Assembly (NCBI GenBank): GCA_965220615.1
Contig: CBDCQL010000002.1
Coordinates: 1,860,001-1,924,000 of the forward strand
Reading direction: 5' to 3'
Source of the DNA: JAGWBD01 sp965220615
Lineage (GTDB): Bacteria > Chloroflexota > Anaerolineae > Aggregatilineales > Phototrophicaceae
DNA length: 64,000 nucleotides
This document shows positions 51,501 to 60,444 of the stretch, one piece after another. Every line of letters begins with the position of its first letter. Within the stretch, counting starts at the first letter, position 1. The position numbers were made by a program, and so were the translations under genes. Under the pieces are notes generated by a model. It saw only the letters and a list, made by a program, of their open reading frames with translations, was not told where the DNA came from and searched no databases.

Positions 51501-53547
51501 GCGCGCTCCCTTCCTGAGCGGAAACGGCGCCCGGCAATCCTTCCGCCAGAAGTTCCGCCACGTCGCGCAGGACCGGCCCGTCGCCGTCGCCCTTCGAACT
51601 TTCCAGCATCTGCAGGCAAAAGGGACAGCCCGTGGCCACGATGTCCGCGCCGCTGTCCGCAGCCTCGGCGTAGCGCTCCGCCCCGACCGTGCGGGTCCCC
51701 GCTTCCTCTTCCTTCCAGAATTGCGCGCCACCCGCGCCGCAACAGAAGGAATCGCTGCGATGGCGCGGCATTTCCACCACGTCGCCCTGCAGACTGCCCA
51801 GGGCCCGGCGCGGCGCGTCAAACACGCCATTGTGCCGACCCAGATAGCAGGGGTCGTGGAAGGTGATGCGTGCGCCCGGCCGGGCTGGTGGCTGCGGCAA
51901 ACGCCCCTCCGCGCCCAGTTCGTCCAGCAACTGCGTGTGGTGTATGACCTCGTAGTCGCCGCCGAATTGCGGATATTCGCTGCCCAGGTTGTGCAGGCAG
52001 TGGGGACAGGTGACCACGATGCGCGGTGCCGCCAATTCGTTGAGCGTCGCCACGTTGCCGCGCGCCAGTTCCTCATAGAGGTACTCGTTGCCGGCCCGGC
52101 GCGCCACGTCGCCGCTGCAGTTTTCGCGCTCCCCCGTCACGGCGAAGTTGACGCCGGCGGCGTGCAGCAGCTTCACCAGGGCCCGCGCGGTCAGGGCGGC
52201 GCGCGGGTCATGGCTGACCGCGCAGCCCGTCCAGTAGAGCAGTTCGCAGCCAGGGTTTTCCTCGACTGTCGGCACGGGGAAATCCAGTCCGTTGGCCCAG
52301 CGCATGCGCTCTTCGCGCGCCGCTCCCCAGGGGTTGCCCTGGCGCTCCATCCCGTTGAAGGCCGCCTGCAGTTCGGCCGGGAAGCTGCCTTCCATCAAGA
52401 CCTGGTTGCGACGGATCTCGAGGATGTCGTGCATCGGCTCGTTGCCGACCGGGCAAATGTCGGTGCAGGCGCCGCAACTGGTGCAGGCCCACAGCGCCGA
52501 TTCGCTGATGACCGAACCCACCAGTGGCCGTTCCGATTCCGCGCCGGCGGCCAGGGCCACAAATTGACCGCCGATTTCGTAACGCTTGTTGATTTCCAGC
52601 GCCGCCGGCGAGAGCTCCTTGCCCGTGGTCGTCGCCGGGCAGACGTCCTGGCAGCGATTGCACTGGATGCAGGCGAAGGCGTCCAGCAACTGCGACTGGT
52701 CCAGGTGCTCCAGCTTCGCGGCGCCGAATTGTTCGCGCGATTCGTCCTCGAAATCCAGCGGGTCCAGCGCGCCCGGCGAGCGGCGTTGCGGCCGCGTAAG
52801 AAAGTTCAGCGGCGCCATGAAGAGATGGGCGTGCTTGCTCTGCGGGAACCAGGGAGTAAAAAGCGCGATGGAGCCCAGCGCCAGCCACCAAAACAGATGC
52901 TGCAGCAATTCGCTTCCCCGCGCATCCACGCCGGCGAAGAGCGGCGCCGCCAGCGACGCGAAGGGCCGCGCCAGGTCTCCGCCCTGGCCCGCCACGGCCA
53001 GCGCGTCGCCCAGAAAGCGCGCGCCGACGTGCAGCAGGATGAAACCCGCCACGATGCGCGAGTCGCGGTTGATGGCGCCGGCACGCACCTTCGGATGCAG
53101 CAGCACGTTGGAGGGGAATTGCAGTTCCGCACGCCAGGGCCGCAACACGCGCCGCAGGACAAACCAGAGCACGCCGACCAGCACGGCCACGCTCAGCAAA
53201 TCGGCCGCCAGACGGTACAGTTCAGCCAGCAGACCCTCACGCGCCGGGAAATGATAGCCCGGCAAATAGCCTTCCAGCAGGTCGCCAAGGTTCACCAGGG
53301 CGTAAAAGCTAAAGCCCCACACCACGCCCAGATGCAACCAGCTGGTCAGTTTACGCATTCGCAGGGTCTTGCGTTGCAGCAGGGATGCCGTCAGGGTGTC
53401 GCGCAGGCGGGTCGCCAGGCCGTCAAGCGCAAGTTCCCGTTCGCCGCGCCGGACGATGCGCCACATGTCGCGCAGCCCCGCAAAAGTCGCCGCAGCGGAA
53501 AACAGGGCCAGCACCAGAAACAGCACTTGTTCGCCCGCTGTCAGCAT
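51490..53547 (-). CDS. Membrane-bound Fe-S oxidoreductase (HdrD/GlpC-like, CCG domains)
   Basis: 685 residues from the ATG at 53547 (AAAGGGA site). The N-terminus has several membrane segments (about 5-25, 65-90, 110-135, 165-190, 225-245), of the nitrate-reductase-gamma-like type. Two [4Fe-4S] motifs follow, CIQCNRCQDVCP and CTSCGACTDICPVGNEP, then two cysteine-rich CCG domains (YWTGCAVSH, ENCSGD, CPHCLHNL; HDPCYLGRHN, FCCGAGGAQ, CPFCLQML). Family members pass electrons from acyl-CoA dehydrogenases (via ETF) or lactate to quinone. Its place at the head of a branched-chain oxoacid operon fits an acyl-CoA oxidation role (inference). Confidence 0.88.
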   Translation of the reverse strand: MLTAGEQVLFLVLALFSAAATFAGLRDMWRIVRRGERELALDGLATRLRDTLTASLLQRKTLRMRKLTSWLHLGVVWGFSFYALVNLGDLLEGYLPGYHFPAREGLLAELYRLAADLLSVAVLVGVLWFVLRRVLRPWRAELQFPSNVLLHPKVRAGAINRDSRIVAGFILLHVGARFLGDALAVAGQGGDLARPFASLAAPLFAGVDARGSELLQHLFWWLALGSIALFTPWFPQSKHAHLFMAPLNFLTRPQRRSPGALDPLDFEDESREQFGAAKLEHLDQSQLLDAFACIQCNRCQDVCPATTTGKELSPAALEINKRYEIGGQFVALAAGAESERPLVGSVISESALWACTSCGACTDICPVGNEPMHDILEIRRNQVLMEGSFPAELQAAFNGMERQGNPWGAAREERMRWANGLDFPVPTVEENPGCELLYWTGCAVSHDPRAALTARALVKLLHAAGVNFAVTGERENCSGDVARRAGNEYLYEELARGNVATLNELAAPRIVVTCPHCLHNLGSEYPQFGGDYEVIHHTQLLDELGAEGRLPQPPARPGARITFHDPCYLGRHNGVFDAPRRALGSLQGDVVEMPRHRSDSFCCGAGGAQFWKEEEAGTRTVGAERYAEAADSGADIVATGCPFCLQMLESSKGDGDGPVLRDVAELLAEGLPGAVSAQEGSAHAE

Positions 53548-53662
53548 CGCGTCCCTTTCCCGCAAAGAGGGCCAGTGTACCATCATCAGGGCCCCCGCGC
53601 TGGACAGTGCCGCGGCGCACAAGTACACTGCCCGCAGGATTTATCGAAGCGGGGAAGGCTCC

Positions 53663-54253
53663 ATGGCGATCGACTTCAAACCGGTTTTCGCCGGTGAACA
53701 GCAGCTGATTGATTACGCCGCGCAGTTCAGCGTTGACGACCTGCGCAACGCCAGCGTGGAAAGTGTGAACTGGATCACCGGCATGGTGGCCGGCCTGACG
53801 GACGAGGAAATCACCTTCGCGCCGCAAGACCCCGATGCCGACGACCCATTCGCGCCGGAAGACGAGCGCGAGATCGGCTGGGGCATGGGCCACCTGGTGG
53901 CGCACGTCACCGCCAGTTGTGAGGAATGGGCGGCCTACAGTTCGCTGCTGGCGCGCAGCGTCCCCTACCCCGCCGAGCCGCGCCTGCGCTTCGAGCCCCC
54001 CTGGCGCGACATCGACACGACGGCGAAGACCCTGCAGCGCCTGCAGGAGAGCCTGCGTCAGCGCCTTGGCTATCTGGAGGCCTGGCCCGACGACCCCAAT
54101 CTGGAACTCAGGCGCGAACTGTCGCCGCGTTTCATCGCGCGATTCGGCGAATTCAACGCCACAACCTGCTTTCTCTTCGGCCTGCAGCACGAGGTCGGGC
54201 ACTACGGCCAGTTTGAGGACGTGCGGGCGCAAATCGAGGCCGCCAGAGGCTGA
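53663..54253 (+). CDS. DinB-family four-helix protein
   Basis: 196 residues. The frame is open upstream, but the ATG at 53663 has a GGGGAAGG site and starts the fold. Conserved histidines in GHLVAHVTASCEEW and LQHEVGHYGQFEDVR give the three-His metal site of DinB/YfiT proteins, which include thiol-dependent transferases. A TACACT hexamer about 40 bases upstream may be the -10. hisS begins 7 bases after its stop. Confidence 0.82.
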   Translation: MAIDFKPVFAGEQQLIDYAAQFSVDDLRNASVESVNWITGMVAGLTDEEITFAPQDPDADDPFAPEDEREIGWGMGHLVAHVTASCEEWAAYSSLLARSVPYPAEPRLRFEPPWRDIDTTAKTLQRLQESLRQRLGYLEAWPDDPNLELRRELSPRFIARFGEFNATTCFLFGLQHEVGHYGQFEDVRAQIEAARG

Positions 54254-54260
54254 CAGCGGT

Positions 54261-55583
54261 ATGCCCATCCGGCCCCGCCTGCCGCGGGGAATGCGCGATT
54301 TCCTGCCGGCGGACATGCTGCGGCGGGAATACGTCTTCGGCATCGTGCGCGACGTCTTCGAGCGTTACGGCTTCGAGCCGCTGCAGACGCCGGCCCTTGA
54401 ACTGAACGAAATCCTCTCAGGCAAGTACGGCGAGGAGGCCGAGACCCTCATCTACCACGCGCAGCACCCCGGCGGCCGCGAGGCGTTGGCCCTGCGCTAC
54501 GACCTGACCGTGCCCCTCGCGCGCGTCGTCGGCCAGCACCAGCAGCACGTCACCCTGCCCTTCAAACGCTACCAGCTGGCGCCGGTCTGGCGCGCCGAGC
54601 GCCCCCAGCGCGGCCGCTACCGCGAATTCACCCAGTGCGATGCCGATATCGTCGGCGTGGCCGGCATGGGCGCCGACGCCGAGGTGCTGGGCGTGGTGCA
54701 CAGCGCGCTCACGGAGCTGGGCTTTCCGCAGTTCACCATGCGCATCAACAACCGCAAGCTGCTGACCGCCATCGGTCAGTTCTCCGGCGTTCCGGATGAG
54801 CGCCTCGGCGACCTCTGGCGCAGCATCGACAAGTTTGATCGCATCGGCGCCGAAGGCGTTCGCGGCGAACTGGTCGAGCGCGGCATCGACGCCGAGGCCG
54901 TCGCCCGCGTGATGGACCTCATCACCGGCCAGGCGGGGGAGAGCGATCCGCTGGAGCGCCTCGACCAGGCCATGGGGGACCTCGCGGCGGCGCAGGAGGG
55001 CCTGCGGGAACTGCGCGAACTGAGCGCCACGCTGGACGCCATGGGCATTCCGGCCGACTCCCGGCTCATCGACTTCACCATGGTGCGCGGCCTCGGCTAT
55101 TACACCGGCCCAATCTTCGAAACGGTCATTGAGGAGCCCAACCTGGGCAGCATCAGCGGCGGTGGTCGCTACGACCAACTCATCGGCCTCTTTCGCCGCG
55201 ACAGCCTGCCGACGACCGGTGTGTCACTGGGCATCGAACGCATCATCGACCTGATGGACGCGCTCGATCTCTATCCCGCCTCCCTGGGCGGCACGGTCGT
55301 GCAGGCGCTGGTCGCCGTCATCGACGAGGAGACCCGCCCCCAGGCGACCCGTCTGGCCGCCGACCTGCGCCAGGCCGGCATTCGCTGCGAATTGCACCTG
55401 GAGTCGCGGCGCCTCGGCAGGCAGATACAGGCTGCCGACCGTCGCGGCATCCCGCTGGTGGTGTTGCAGGGCGGCGATGAACTTGAGCGCGGCCAAGTCC
55501 GCATCCGGCGTCTGGACGACGGCAGCGAGCGGACCGTGTCACGCAATCTGGCGGTCGCGGAAGTGACGCGCCTGCTGACCTGA
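54261..55583 (+). CDS. hisS: Histidyl-tRNA synthetase
   Basis: Charges tRNA-His. 440 residues. Class II motifs: PRGMRDFLPADMLRREYVF; motif 2 WRAERPQRGRYREFTQCDADIVG; the His-A loop RGLGYYTGPIFE; motif 3 GVSLGIERIIDLM; and a C-terminal anticodon-binding domain (ALVAVIDEETRPQAT...RRGIPLVVLQGG). Start fixed by the conserved N-terminus at ATG 54261. Convergent with lipB, 8 bases between stops. Confidence 0.97.
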   Translation: MPIRPRLPRGMRDFLPADMLRREYVFGIVRDVFERYGFEPLQTPALELNEILSGKYGEEAETLIYHAQHPGGREALALRYDLTVPLARVVGQHQQHVTLPFKRYQLAPVWRAERPQRGRYREFTQCDADIVGVAGMGADAEVLGVVHSALTELGFPQFTMRINNRKLLTAIGQFSGVPDERLGDLWRSIDKFDRIGAEGVRGELVERGIDAEAVARVMDLITGQAGESDPLERLDQAMGDLAAAQEGLRELRELSATLDAMGIPADSRLIDFTMVRGLGYYTGPIFETVIEEPNLGSISGGGRYDQLIGLFRRDSLPTTGVSLGIERIIDLMDALDLYPASLGGTVVQALVAVIDEETRPQATRLAADLRQAGIRCELHLESRRLGRQIQAADRRGIPLVVLQGGDELERGQVRIRRLDDGSERTVSRNLAVAEVTRLLT

Positions 55584-55591
55584 GCGACCCC

Positions 55592-56305
55592 TCAGGACAG
55601 GACGCCTTCGCCTTCCAGCATTTCGAAACCGAATACGGCGCCGAAATGCCCCACCAGGCGCGCGCTGACTTCCTCCACCGTCAACGCCGCGCCCGTCTCG
55701 ACGACCATGCTGCTGACGCCATGCCCCTGAATGCCGCAGGCCACGATACCCTGATACCAGTCCAGCGCGTTGCAGACGTTGAGCGCGAAGCCGTGCAGCG
55801 TCACCGCGCGCGCCGTGACGCGCACGCCGATGGCCCCCAGCTTGCGCTCGCCCCGCGCATCGCATACCCAGACTCCCGTGCGGCCGGGTCGCGTGGCGGC
55901 CTCAATGCCGTAGTCCGCCAGGGTGTGGAGCAGCACACTTTCGAGCCGCCGCAGATAGCCGTATACGTCGAGGCGCGGCGCCTGCGCGCGGCGCGGCAGG
56001 CGCAAAATCGGGTAGCCGACAAGCTGGCCCGGCCCGTGCCAGGTGACGTCGCCGCCACGATTGGTCTCCACCAGTTCGATGCCGCGGGCCGCCATTTCCT
56101 GCGTCGACCACAACACGTGCGCCGACTGACCGGCAGAGCCCGTCGTGAAGACCGGCGGGTGCTCCAGCAAAAGCAGTCGATCGGGCGTTTCGTCCTTGCC
56201 GCGGGCGACGGCCAAGCGTTGCTGCAGGTCCCAGGCCTCGCGGTAGGGCAGGCAGCCCGGACGCCAGACTTCGCAGATCCCGCCTGGCTCAGCCGCCGTC
56301 GTCAA
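55592..56305 (-). CDS. lipB: Octanoyltransferase LipB
   Basis: Moves octanoyl from acyl carrier protein to the lipoyl domains of E2 and GcvH, the first step of lipoate synthesis. 237 residues. Motifs: HPPVFTTGSAG, RGGDVTWHGPGQLVGYPIL, catalytic Lys in RKLGAIGVRV, HGFALNV and catalytic Cys in IVACGIQGHGVSSM. Its natural target, the E2 at 48307-49449, is in the same window. lipA is not seen here. Overlaps the GNAT gene by 17 bases. Confidence 0.95.
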   Translation of the reverse strand: MTTAAEPGGICEVWRPGCLPYREAWDLQQRLAVARGKDETPDRLLLLEHPPVFTTGSAGQSAHVLWSTQEMAARGIELVETNRGGDVTWHGPGQLVGYPILRLPRRAQAPRLDVYGYLRRLESVLLHTLADYGIEAATRPGRTGVWVCDARGERKLGAIGVRVTARAVTLHGFALNVCNALDWYQGIVACGIQGHGVSSMVVETGAALTVEEVSARLVGHFGAVFGFEMLEGEGVLS

Positions 56306-57236
56306 GATCGAGACCGTAGACCGCCAGCGAGAATCCGTCCGCCTCGGCCTCGGGGCCGAAAGTCGGCACGATTGCTTCTTCCACGTTCAGGATCAGCGTG
56401 CGATAGCCGGTGCGGTGGGCCCAGTCGCGCAGCGCGGTCAGCAGCTGACGCGTCAGCGGCCGTGGCGACCAGCAGAATATCTCCGCGTTGCGTTCGGCGT
56501 AGAGCTGCTGGCGACAGCAGACCAGCGCTTCATGGCCCGAGGCGTCAAACTGCAGGCGGTGAATGCGCTGCCGGCGCAGTTCTTCAAGCGCGCCCCAAGT
56601 CTCCGGCCACAGCGTCTCCCACTGTTGACGCGCGCTGCCCACGCGACCGATCGGCATGGACCAGCCGGCGATCTTGCGCGGCGCCGGGTCGATCCAGTCG
56701 CTGCTGCGATAGAAACCCTGCCCGACGCGCGCCGGCAGGCTCACGCGAATGATGCGCGCCCGCAAGCTGAAACCGCGACTGGCGTACTCTTCCTGCAATT
56801 CCGGCAACACCAGCGGCAGCAGCAGCCGGGTCACGCCATGTTCCTTCATTTGCTCGCGGGCGGCCGCCAGCATGGTGTTCAGGATCTGCTTGCCGTCACG
56901 ATCGGGCAGCACGGTGGGGTGTTCCATACTCAGGTGCCGGCCATAGGGCTCCGGCTCATCGCCCTCGTAGAGCACAGCGCTGGCGACGACGACACCCTCG
57001 TCCTCGGTCACCAGCGGCGTGCCGGCGCCGTGCAGCAAATGGCTCAAATGCAGCGCGCCGGTCTCCACCGACATCCAGGGACCGCCATGCTGCCAGCGTT
57101 CGTAAATACTCAGCGCCTCGCGCTCCACGTCCTGCACACGACCGTTCTCGTCCAGACGTTGCCAGACGGGAATCTGCGCGCAGTGCAACTCTGAAATGGC
57201 AGCCGTGTCGTCGAGGGTTGCCGGGCGCACCTTCAT
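56289..57236 (-). CDS. GNAT-fold acetyltransferase-like protein
   Basis: 315 residues. The start at ATG 57236 opens MKVRPATLDDTAAISELHCAQIPVW, a classic GNAT N-terminus; the frame upstream is empty of homology. The first half (to about 175) has the CoA-loop region DRDGKQILNTMLAAAREQMKEHGV. The second half is a degenerate second GNAT-like unit with RPLTRQLLTALRDWAHRTGYRTLILNVEE. Substrate unknown. Its stop lies inside lipB, so the two are likely co-expressed. Confidence 0.72.
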   Translation of the reverse strand: MKVRPATLDDTAAISELHCAQIPVWQRLDENGRVQDVEREALSIYERWQHGGPWMSVETGALHLSHLLHGAGTPLVTEDEGVVVASAVLYEGDEPEPYGRHLSMEHPTVLPDRDGKQILNTMLAAAREQMKEHGVTRLLLPLVLPELQEEYASRGFSLRARIIRVSLPARVGQGFYRSSDWIDPAPRKIAGWSMPIGRVGSARQQWETLWPETWGALEELRRQRIHRLQFDASGHEALVCCRQQLYAERNAEIFCWSPRPLTRQLLTALRDWAHRTGYRTLILNVEEAIVPTFGPEAEADGFSLAVYGLDLDDGG

Positions 57237-57309
57237 TGACAATAATCCCGCAAGTCTGGATGCCGCATTGTAACAAATTCGCTCGCGTTCTCCCGCATCC
57301 CGCCAGGCC

Positions 57310-58083
57310 ATGACTGAACGACTGCTGGCAATCGACATCGGCAACAGCAACGTCCATTTCGGGCTGTGGCAGGGCGACCGCTGGGCCCACACCTGGCGCG
57401 CCCGCAGCGAGCCGCAGCGCATGCCGGACGAACACGCCGTGCTGTTGCGCAGCCTGCTGCAGGGCGTCGGCCTCGACTACAGCGCCGTCGACGGCGTGGT
57501 CATCGGCAGCGTCGTGCCGGCGCTGACCGCCGCCTACAGCGAGCTGGTTCCGCGCTATCTCGGGCGCGAGCCGCTGCTGGTGACGCACGAGACGGACAGC
57601 GGCCTGCGCATCGACATCGACCAGCCCTGGCAGGCCGGCGCCGACCGCATCGCCGCAGCGGCCGCCGCCCACGCGCTCTACGGCGCGCCGGCCCTCGTCA
57701 TCGACTTCGGCACCGCCACCACTTTCGACGTCATCACGGCCGACGGCGCCTGGCGCGGGGGAGCCATCGCGCCAGGCATCGGCATTTCGCACGACGCCCT
57801 GGTGCAGCGCACGGCGCGCCTGCACGCCATCGACCTGGCGCCGCCGCCGCAGCCCCTCGGCCGCAACACGATCCACGCCATGCAGTCCGGTATCTTCTGG
57901 GGCTACGTGGGCCTGGTGGAAGGTCTGGTGGAGCGCTTGCGGCCTTCAGCGGGCGACGACCCGCGCGTCATCGCCACCGGCGGCCTGGCCGAGCTCTTCA
58001 GCCAGCACCTCCCGCTGATCGACGTGGTAGCGCCCCTGCTGGCGCTGGACGGGCTGCGCCTGATCCATGAGCGGGTTCGCTGA
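57310..58083 (+). CDS. coaX: Type III pantothenate kinase
   Basis: First step of coenzyme A synthesis. 257 residues, acetate kinase/actin-like fold. Phosphate loops LLAIDIGNSNVHFGLWQGDR and VIDFGTATTFDVITADGAWRGGAIAPGIGIS, with GADRIAAAAAAHALYG and VIATGGLAELFSQHL. This type needs a monovalent cation and is not feedback-inhibited by CoA. Divergent from the GNAT gene. Confidence 0.95.
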   Translation: MTERLLAIDIGNSNVHFGLWQGDRWAHTWRARSEPQRMPDEHAVLLRSLLQGVGLDYSAVDGVVIGSVVPALTAAYSELVPRYLGREPLLVTHETDSGLRIDIDQPWQAGADRIAAAAAAHALYGAPALVIDFGTATTFDVITADGAWRGGAIAPGIGISHDALVQRTARLHAIDLAPPPQPLGRNTIHAMQSGIFWGYVGLVEGLVERLRPSAGDDPRVIATGGLAELFSQHLPLIDVVAPLLALDGLRLIHERVR

Positions 58084-58097
58084 GACTGCCCTGCCCC

Positions 58098-59063
58098 TCA
58101 GGCGTTGTCAGGGGCGGGTCTGGCCACCACCAGCATTTCCGTCGTCGCCAGGTCTTCTGACGTCCGGCCCTCGAAGCGTCCGTCGAGCGGCAACCCGCCG
58201 CTGTCAATCAACCCGAGCGCTTCATCGTCCACCACGCTGCTGACGTCCAGTAGCGTCAGACCGGCTGCTTCGAAGATCGCCAGGTAGTCGCTGGCCCGCA
58301 GGCGATTCATGTACATGAAGCGGTTGCCCGCCAGGCGGTCCCACTCCGCTTCGCTGTAGCGCAGAAAATTGACCGGCGAAATCGAAGAGTCCTGATGCTG
58401 GAAGTGGTCGCTCAGGTCGATGAGATGGACGCAGAGCCCGTCGGGCTTCAGGACCCGGGCGGCCTCCCGCAATATGCCGGCCAGGGCGTCCGGCGGCACA
58501 TGTTCCAGCACGTGCCGCGACAGGTGGACGTCGATGCTTTCAGCCGCCAGGTCGAGTGCGCTGGCATCCGCGGGCGCCCGGTAGTCGATGCTGCAGAGCT
58601 GCAACAGTTCTTCAAGCACCCTGGCGGGCGGACGCTCCAGGTCCAGCGCCAGCAGGTCGGCCTGACGCCCCTCCGTCGGACCCGCCTCCCCAACGACTGC
58701 CGCCAGCTGTTCCTTCAGCCAAGGCTGGTTGGCGCGCAAGTAGGCCAGGTCCGCGAGCAGGACCTCCGGCCGCAGGTAGCGGTTGAGGTCGACCGTGAGC
58801 ACCTGCTCCGCGCCCAGCAGCCACGTCAGCAGGGGGATGGCCAGCGAGCGCCCCGTGCCGACTTCCATGACGCGCGCGCCCTCCAGGGGACGCTGCGCCT
58901 GAATGGCCTCGGCCAGGCGGCAGCCGGCGACGATCTGCTTGACCGGCGTCGGGTTGCGCAGGCCGCCGACCATGCGCTGCATCCGGTAGTAGCAGTGGTC
59001 GGCCAGCGGCCCCGGCAAAGCCGCAATCAGGTTCTGCACCCGCGCCTTGGTGGTCCAGTTCAT
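58098..59063 (-). CDS. Class I SAM-dependent methyltransferase
   Basis: 321 residues. SAM-binding motif I RVMEVGTGRSLAIPLLTWLLGAEQVLTVDLN (near 65-95), the acidic post-motif SRHVLEHVPPDALAGILREAARVLKPDGLCVHLIDLSDH (near 185-225), and a C-terminal segment NRFMYMNRLRASDYLAIFEAAGL resembling methyltransferases encoded in surface-polysaccharide loci. Substrate unknown; could be a sugar or lipid head group. The stop is 14 bases from coaX's stop (convergent). Confidence 0.82.
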   Translation of the reverse strand: MNWTTKARVQNLIAALPGPLADHCYYRMQRMVGGLRNPTPVKQIVAGCRLAEAIQAQRPLEGARVMEVGTGRSLAIPLLTWLLGAEQVLTVDLNRYLRPEVLLADLAYLRANQPWLKEQLAAVVGEAGPTEGRQADLLALDLERPPARVLEELLQLCSIDYRAPADASALDLAAESIDVHLSRHVLEHVPPDALAGILREAARVLKPDGLCVHLIDLSDHFQHQDSSISPVNFLRYSEAEWDRLAGNRFMYMNRLRASDYLAIFEAAGLTLLDVSSVVDDEALGLIDSGGLPLDGRFEGRTSEDLATTEMLVVARPAPDNA

Positions 59064-59251
59064 GGGGCAAGGTTTCCTGTGAGCAGTGATTAGTGGGTTG
59101 TCGGGGAATTATAGCGTTGGCCAAGAATGCGTTTCACCGTCACTAGCGATCTGGGCGCGCCCTTCTTTGAGAGAAGATTTTGAGCAATTTCAAGGTCACT
59201 TATTTTCGCTCAGTCCTAGGTGTTTCAGTCCTTTAGTTTGAAGTATTCGAA

Positions 59252-60091
59252 TTACTTGTTTCCTTGTCGTTCTCCAGCCACATCAGCAAGTGCTGCCCGG
59301 AGTGTCTGAATGCAAAGTTGCGCAGTGTGTTTGTCAGGAGTGAAGCCAGATTTCAATTGCTCTTGTGGATGAATGTAGTTTCTAAAGTCACGTAATCCAT
59401 GACTGAATTTCTTAACGTCCGGATTGATGACGCCGATATCACAAGCAACGTCAATCAACTCATTCAGTTTCCATTCGTGTATTGCCTTTACTTTTTTGCT
59501 TTTATCTTTCGGGCTGATTTGGGATCTATTAAACCTTTCTGGTTCCCTGCGTGCTGAGCCAAGAAGAACAGCCTCCAATACACTGCCGCACAGAAATACT
59601 ACTGAAAGATATGCGCCCGCCGACAAAACGGTGTTGGCTTCTTTTAGTCTGCTTTCAATAATCTTGGCCACCGAGGTTTCAACAGGTAACTTGTTGATGC
59701 TGGAAATCTCAAAGTTCTTGTTGAGGAACTCTTTTGCACCGGAAGATTCTGAACCCTTGGACTCGCCTCGCAGCCTTGCGACAATCCTTCGGCACCTTGC
59801 GAGTGTGCGTTGATCAAGCTTCCGGCCATTGATGGCACAGTACGCCACATAACTGGAAAGCAATTGAGAAAGCACAAGTGCAACAAGCAAGTCCGATTCA
59901 CGTTCCCAAAACGCACGTAATTTCCTTGCCTTTGAAGTGCCATAGGTCTGGTAGCGATGACTATGGATGTCTATTCGAAATCTCTTGAAGAATTCGGCGA
60001 ATGTCGCTTTTGTAAAGTCAAGGACATAGCCAGTGTTCATTCCCAATATTTTCTCTAGGTACCGCTTTTCGACTGGAGTTAGACTGCTCAT
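59252..60091 (-). CDS. AbiJ-like N-terminal domain plus HEPN-type C-terminus, candidate phage-defence protein
   Basis: 279 residues. The N-terminus (LEKILGMNTGYVLDFTKATFAEFF, then RYQTYGTSKARKLRAFWERESD) matches my memory of the AbiJ N-terminal domain pattern (GYVLDF...F..F...SKA.RLRAFW). The C-terminal helical region ends with R234-DFRNYI-H241, an R-x6-H motif typical of HEPN ribonucleases. AT-richer than its surroundings and adjacent to tRNA-Asn, as accessory genes often are. Ribosome site GAGGAAATTGG. A defence role by RNA cleavage is inference; no partner gene is present. Confidence 0.62.
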   Translation of the reverse strand: MSSLTPVEKRYLEKILGMNTGYVLDFTKATFAEFFKRFRIDIHSHRYQTYGTSKARKLRAFWERESDLLVALVLSQLLSSYVAYCAINGRKLDQRTLARCRRIVARLRGESKGSESSGAKEFLNKNFEISSINKLPVETSVAKIIESRLKEANTVLSAGAYLSVVFLCGSVLEAVLLGSARREPERFNRSQISPKDKSKKVKAIHEWKLNELIDVACDIGVINPDVKKFSHGLRDFRNYIHPQEQLKSGFTPDKHTAQLCIQTLRAALADVAGERQGNK

Positions 60092-60233
60092 CCAATTTCC
60101 TCAAATTGCCATTCCTCAGGTCTGTCACCAATTTAGCAAGCCATAGGCTCCAAAAACGATCACCGTGATTTTCGATTTGAATCGTACACGTGAAGAAGAG
60201 GAAGGATCAAGACCCCAAGTCAAGTATGTCGAA

Positions 60234-60261
60234 CAGCAAAACGCCCCGCTTTCGCGGGGCG
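60234..60261 (-). terminator. Terminator after tRNA-Asn
   Basis: CGCCCCGC pairs with GCGGGGCG around a GAAA tetraloop (minus-strand sense), followed by TTTTGCTG. It lies 9 bases past the tRNA 3' end and separates the tRNA from the AbiJ-like gene's upstream region. Confidence 0.85.
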
Positions 60262-60269
60262 CAGAGATG

Positions 60270-60341
60270 CTCCACAGCCTGGACTCGAACCAGGAACCTA
60301 CCGGTTAACAGCCGGTTGCTCTGCCATTGAGCTACTGTGGA
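60270..60341 (-). tRNA. tRNA-Asn (anticodon GTT)
   Basis: Acceptor stem TCCACAG/CTGTGGA, D-loop AGCTCAATGGCAGAGC, anticodon stem-loop CCGGCTGTTAACCGG with GTT, and T-arm CCTGGTTCGAGTCCAGG. Discriminator G at 60270; CCA is not encoded. Confidence 0.96.
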
Positions 60342-60444
60342 ATGCGCCGCGCAGAATAGCAGTGGCCTACCTGGCTGTCAAGCGTCGCTTGCATTCGCAC
60401 CCCATCCCGCTACCCTTGCCCCACAGGCAGTGAGCGGAGCGCCG

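Noticed and set aside
59064..60341. Integrated element with att sites at tRNA-Asn
   Set aside because: No integrase and no second copy of the tRNA 3' end could be found at the left edge of the AT-richer patch.
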